64,000 nt of DNA from Planctomycetota bacterium (lineage in GTDB: Bacteria; Planctomycetota; PLA2; JAEUHO01). The translations under genes and the position numbers were made by a program. Below, one piece after another: positions 62,079-64,000 of this stretch; position 1 is the stretch's first letter, and each line of letters opens with the position of its first letter. The stretch spans positions 1 through 64,000 of the forward strand of contig JADZCA010000006.1 in NCBI GenBank assembly GCA_020851795.1, written 5' to 3'. Below the pieces are notes generated by a model. That model saw nothing but the letters and a program-made list of their open reading frames with translations. It was not told the origin of the DNA and searched no databases.

Positions 62079-63515
62079 CTATCTTCGCTGAGACGAGGTC
62101 CCGGCGCTCGCCTCCGTCGGCGAGAACGAGGCGCCTTCGAACCAGACCGACGCGGCGGCGCGCTCCGCGCGGAGCACGAGGACGAGCGGCACCCCGACGG
62201 GACGGGCGCGGAACTCGTCCGGGAGCGACAGGACGACGACGCGGGTGCCGACCGGCCGGCCGTCGTGCTCGGCGGGCGGCTCGAGCCGCGCCTCGACGCC
62301 TGCGAGACCGTCGGCCGTGACGCGGAGCACCGGCAGGACGGTATCCGGGATCGGAGTCCCGGTCGCGTCCGCACGCGCCGAACGGAGGCGGAGGAGCACG
62401 CGCAGCGAGCGGGCCCCGCGCGCCTCGGCGTCGGGCGTCCACGACAGGCGGGCCTCGCCGCCCGCCGCGAGGTCCCAGCGCAGCGCCGGGGCCCCGCCCG
62501 ACTCGCTAGGCCGCGCCCGCGCGTCGCCCGATTCGGTGAGGACGTTCCACGCGCGCGCCGACACCCGGCGCTCGCGCGGCGTCCGCTCGCCGCCGAAGAA
62601 GGCGAGGTCGCGGAACAGCGTCTCGGCGTCGCGCGCCGCGGCGCGCGACGCGCTGTCGCCCGCGAGCACGAGCGCGGACGGCCCCACGATCTCGCGGGCC
62701 CCGTGCGCCCCGGCCGGCGTCCAGCGGGCGACCCCGTCGTCGCGCAGCGACAGCACCACGCCGCCGTCGGCGCGACGCTCCACGTGCGCGGCCCCGGCGA
62801 CCACCTCGAGCCGCCCGCCGTCGGGCGTCAGGAGCACCGCGCCGCCCGCGCCGCCGTCCGCGGGCGCCGCCACGACCGCGGTGCCGGCGTCGAGCGCGAG
62901 CACCGCCCGCGCGCAGGCGGGAGCGCCGTCCACGTCGCAGGCGACACGCAGCACGTCGCCGTCGCCGACGACGACGCGCCCCCCACCGGCCAACCCGAGC
63001 GCCCAGCGCTCGCCGCTGCGGGCCTCGAGCACCGTCCCCACGCGCAGCGCGCGAGGGCCGTCGGGCTCGAGCGCGCCGCCGCTCCCCCGCCGCTCGATCC
63101 GCTCGAGGGCGAGGAGCGGCCCGGCTTGCGCGCTCCGCCCGCTCAGCGTCAGCAGCAACGCGAGGGGCGCGGCCACCACGAGCACCGCCGCCGCGACCCG
63201 CCAGGCGACGCCGCGACGGCGCGCCGCCGCGAGCGACCGGACGGCCGCGGGCGCACGCGCGGGGGCCGCCGCGGCGTCGTCCGCGCGGAGCGGAGCCCCT
63301 TCGCGGACGAGCGCGACGTCGGCGAGCAGCGCTGCGAGCGCCGGGTCGTCCGCGGCCTGCGCCAAGAGCGCCTCGTCGCACGCGGCGTCGAAGTGCGCGG
63401 CGACCCGCGCGGCGTCCACCTCGGCGGGCGCGGCCCCCGCGGTCGCGCCCAGCGCGTCCGAGAGGAGCGCCGCGAAGCGCCGGTCGTCCGGGGAGAGGGA
63501 GTCGGGAGGGGTCAT
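62079..63515 (-). CDS. FecR-domain transmembrane anti-sigma factor-like protein
   Basis: A 478-residue protein. A cytoplasmic, helical N-terminal part (about 1-95, LSPDDRRFAALLSDALGATA and ALLAQAADDPALAALLADVA) resembles anti-sigma domains. One TM follows (VAWRVAAAVLVVAAPLALLL, about 108-127). The periplasmic part begins with a FecR-like beta domain (about 135-290; ALRVGTVLEARSGERWALGL, LEVVAGAAHVERRADGGVVL). A C-terminal beta domain of about 150 residues (PALRWDLAAGGEARLSWTPD) is not recognised. It follows an ECF-type sigma gene on the same strand, the usual sigma/anti-sigma order, and precedes the giant GspK-like gene by 98 nt. Confidence 0.8.
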   Translation of the reverse strand: MTPPDSLSPDDRRFAALLSDALGATAGAAPAEVDAARVAAHFDAACDEALLAQAADDPALAALLADVALVREGAPLRADDAAAAPARAPAAVRSLAAARRRGVAWRVAAAVLVVAAPLALLLTLSGRSAQAGPLLALERIERRGSGGALEPDGPRALRVGTVLEARSGERWALGLAGGGRVVVGDGDVLRVACDVDGAPACARAVLALDAGTAVVAAPADGGAGGAVLLTPDGGRLEVVAGAAHVERRADGGVVLSLRDDGVARWTPAGAHGAREIVGPSALVLAGDSASRAAARDAETLFRDLAFFGGERTPRERRVSARAWNVLTESGDARARPSESGGAPALRWDLAAGGEARLSWTPDAEARGARSLRVLLRLRSARADATGTPIPDTVLPVLRVTADGLAGVEARLEPPAEHDGRPVGTRVVVLSLPDEFRARPVGVPLVLVLRAERAAASVWFEGASFSPTEASAGTSSQRR

Positions 63516-63732
63516 GTCGAGTGCCGCGCCCCCTTCGAGGCCCGCGGCGGGGAGGTCGATCCGGTGCCGACGGCCGCGAGGGGTCCGGGGGGACGCGCTG
63601 CGGGTCGTCGTCCGGGGTATAGCGCACGTGTCGATCCCCACGGACACCGGCCGTCGAACCGTCGAGACGGCGCCGACCGGGGCACACCCGGGGGGCTCTT
63701 CGCGTCGTGCGGGCCCGGGGTCCGGGGGGGCG
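63516..63732 (-). other. Intergenic region between sigma factor and FecR genes
   Basis: 217 nt without a gene. On the minus strand TATACC (63621-63616) is a possible -10, about 100 nt before the fecR-like ATG, but no -35 is recognised. The downstream gene may therefore be partly independent of the sigma gene. Confidence 0.35.
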
Positions 63733-64000
63733 TCACGGGGTGTCCTCCCCGACCCACCGCTCGAGGTCGGGCACGGCCTGCGCGAGGCGCGCCTTGGCCC
63801 GGTGCAGCCACTGGCCGACGCTGTCCCGGTGCACGTGGAGCACGTCGGCGATGCGCCCGTAGTCGAGCCCCTCGAGGTAGCGCAGGGTCAGCAGGAGCCG
63901 GTCGCGGGGCGGCAACGCGTCGAGCGCGCCGCGCAGCCGCGCCACCGCCTCGGCCCGCTCCCGTCGGACGAGGTCGGCGAGCGGGGTCGCGGCGCGCGCG
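63733..64000 (-). CDS. ECF-type RNA polymerase sigma factor, C-terminal part (cut by window edge)
   Basis: The frame is open to the right edge, and 88 residues are visible. They contain sigma region 4: LDALPPRDRLLLTLRYLEGL, DYGRIADVLHVHRDSVGQWL and HRAKARLAQAVPDLERW, i.e. the helix-turn-helix that binds the -35 element. Region 2 and the start lie beyond 64000. A GTG at 63945 is internal and not taken as the start, because the coding pattern continues upstream (LADLVRRERAEAVARLRG). The pairing with a FecR-type protein downstream supports an ECF sigma factor under anti-sigma control. Confidence 0.87.
   Translation of the reverse strand, partial: ARAATPLADLVRRERAEAVARLRGALDALPPRDRLLLTLRYLEGLDYGRIADVLHVHRDSVGQWLHRAKARLAQAVPDLERWVGEDTP

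Noticed and set aside
56935..62091. A 1718-residue plus-strand frame opposite the giant GspK-like gene
   Set aside because: Composition is that of an antisense shadow (RRAEER-type runs), with no domain, while the minus strand has clear pilin and LamG features.

Overview
The window is a very G+C-rich stretch (about three quarters G+C by eye) of a bacterial chromosome with a two-membrane envelope. No rRNA, tRNA, phage, IS element or CRISPR array is visible. The gene content suggests a Planctomycetota-like organism, although Myxococcota or a related lineage cannot be excluded without a marker gene. The pointers are long TPR proteins beside ExbB/ExbD, a TPR-secretin lipoprotein, M14 peptidases with Asp-rich inserts, a CHASE2 cyclase, a giant pilin-like protein with lectin-like domains, an LptD-like barrel, and a FecR/ECF pair. 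This assignment is inference.

Layout. 723-7826 (+): an operon of two secreted TPR proteins, one ExbB/TolQ and two ExbD/TolR proteins, closed by a good terminator. Next come a tandem-repeat block (7890-8325), an alkaline phosphatase-superfamily/TPR protein, an orphan secretin lipoprotein and a HAD hydrolase, all on +. 14219-35087 (-): a long co-directional run holding two complete Opp/Dpp peptide importers, an additional solute-binding protein, coaD, an lptD-like gene and murJ, ending with ridA. 35129-41551: a cyclic-nucleotide neighbourhood made of a MscS channel with a cNMP-binding domain, a divergent class II cyclic-nucleotide phosphodiesterase, an M48 peptidase, an SH3 protein and a CHASE2 class III cyclase. 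41583-50785: a tandem pair of M14 carboxypeptidase-like proteins (one lacking its zinc ligands), divergent from an alpha-2-macroglobulin/YfaP operon. 50786-51884: a gene-poor stretch with one 30-residue membrane peptide gene. 51885-64000: a cupin, then on - an acyltransferase, a fused MFS/spermidine synthase, efp, a giant GspK-like protein, a FecR-type anti-sigma protein and a partial ECF sigma factor cut by the window edge.

Many promoters can be read directly. Several have TTGNNN-N17-TAGGNT. At least seven genes carry TAGRNT only 6-8 nt before the start codon, which suggests leaderless mRNAs. The likely biological themes are peptide uptake and envelope biogenesis, an ion-driven trans-envelope machine, cyclic-nucleotide control of a mechanosensitive channel, and defence against or use of extracellular proteins (macroglobulin with carboxypeptidases).
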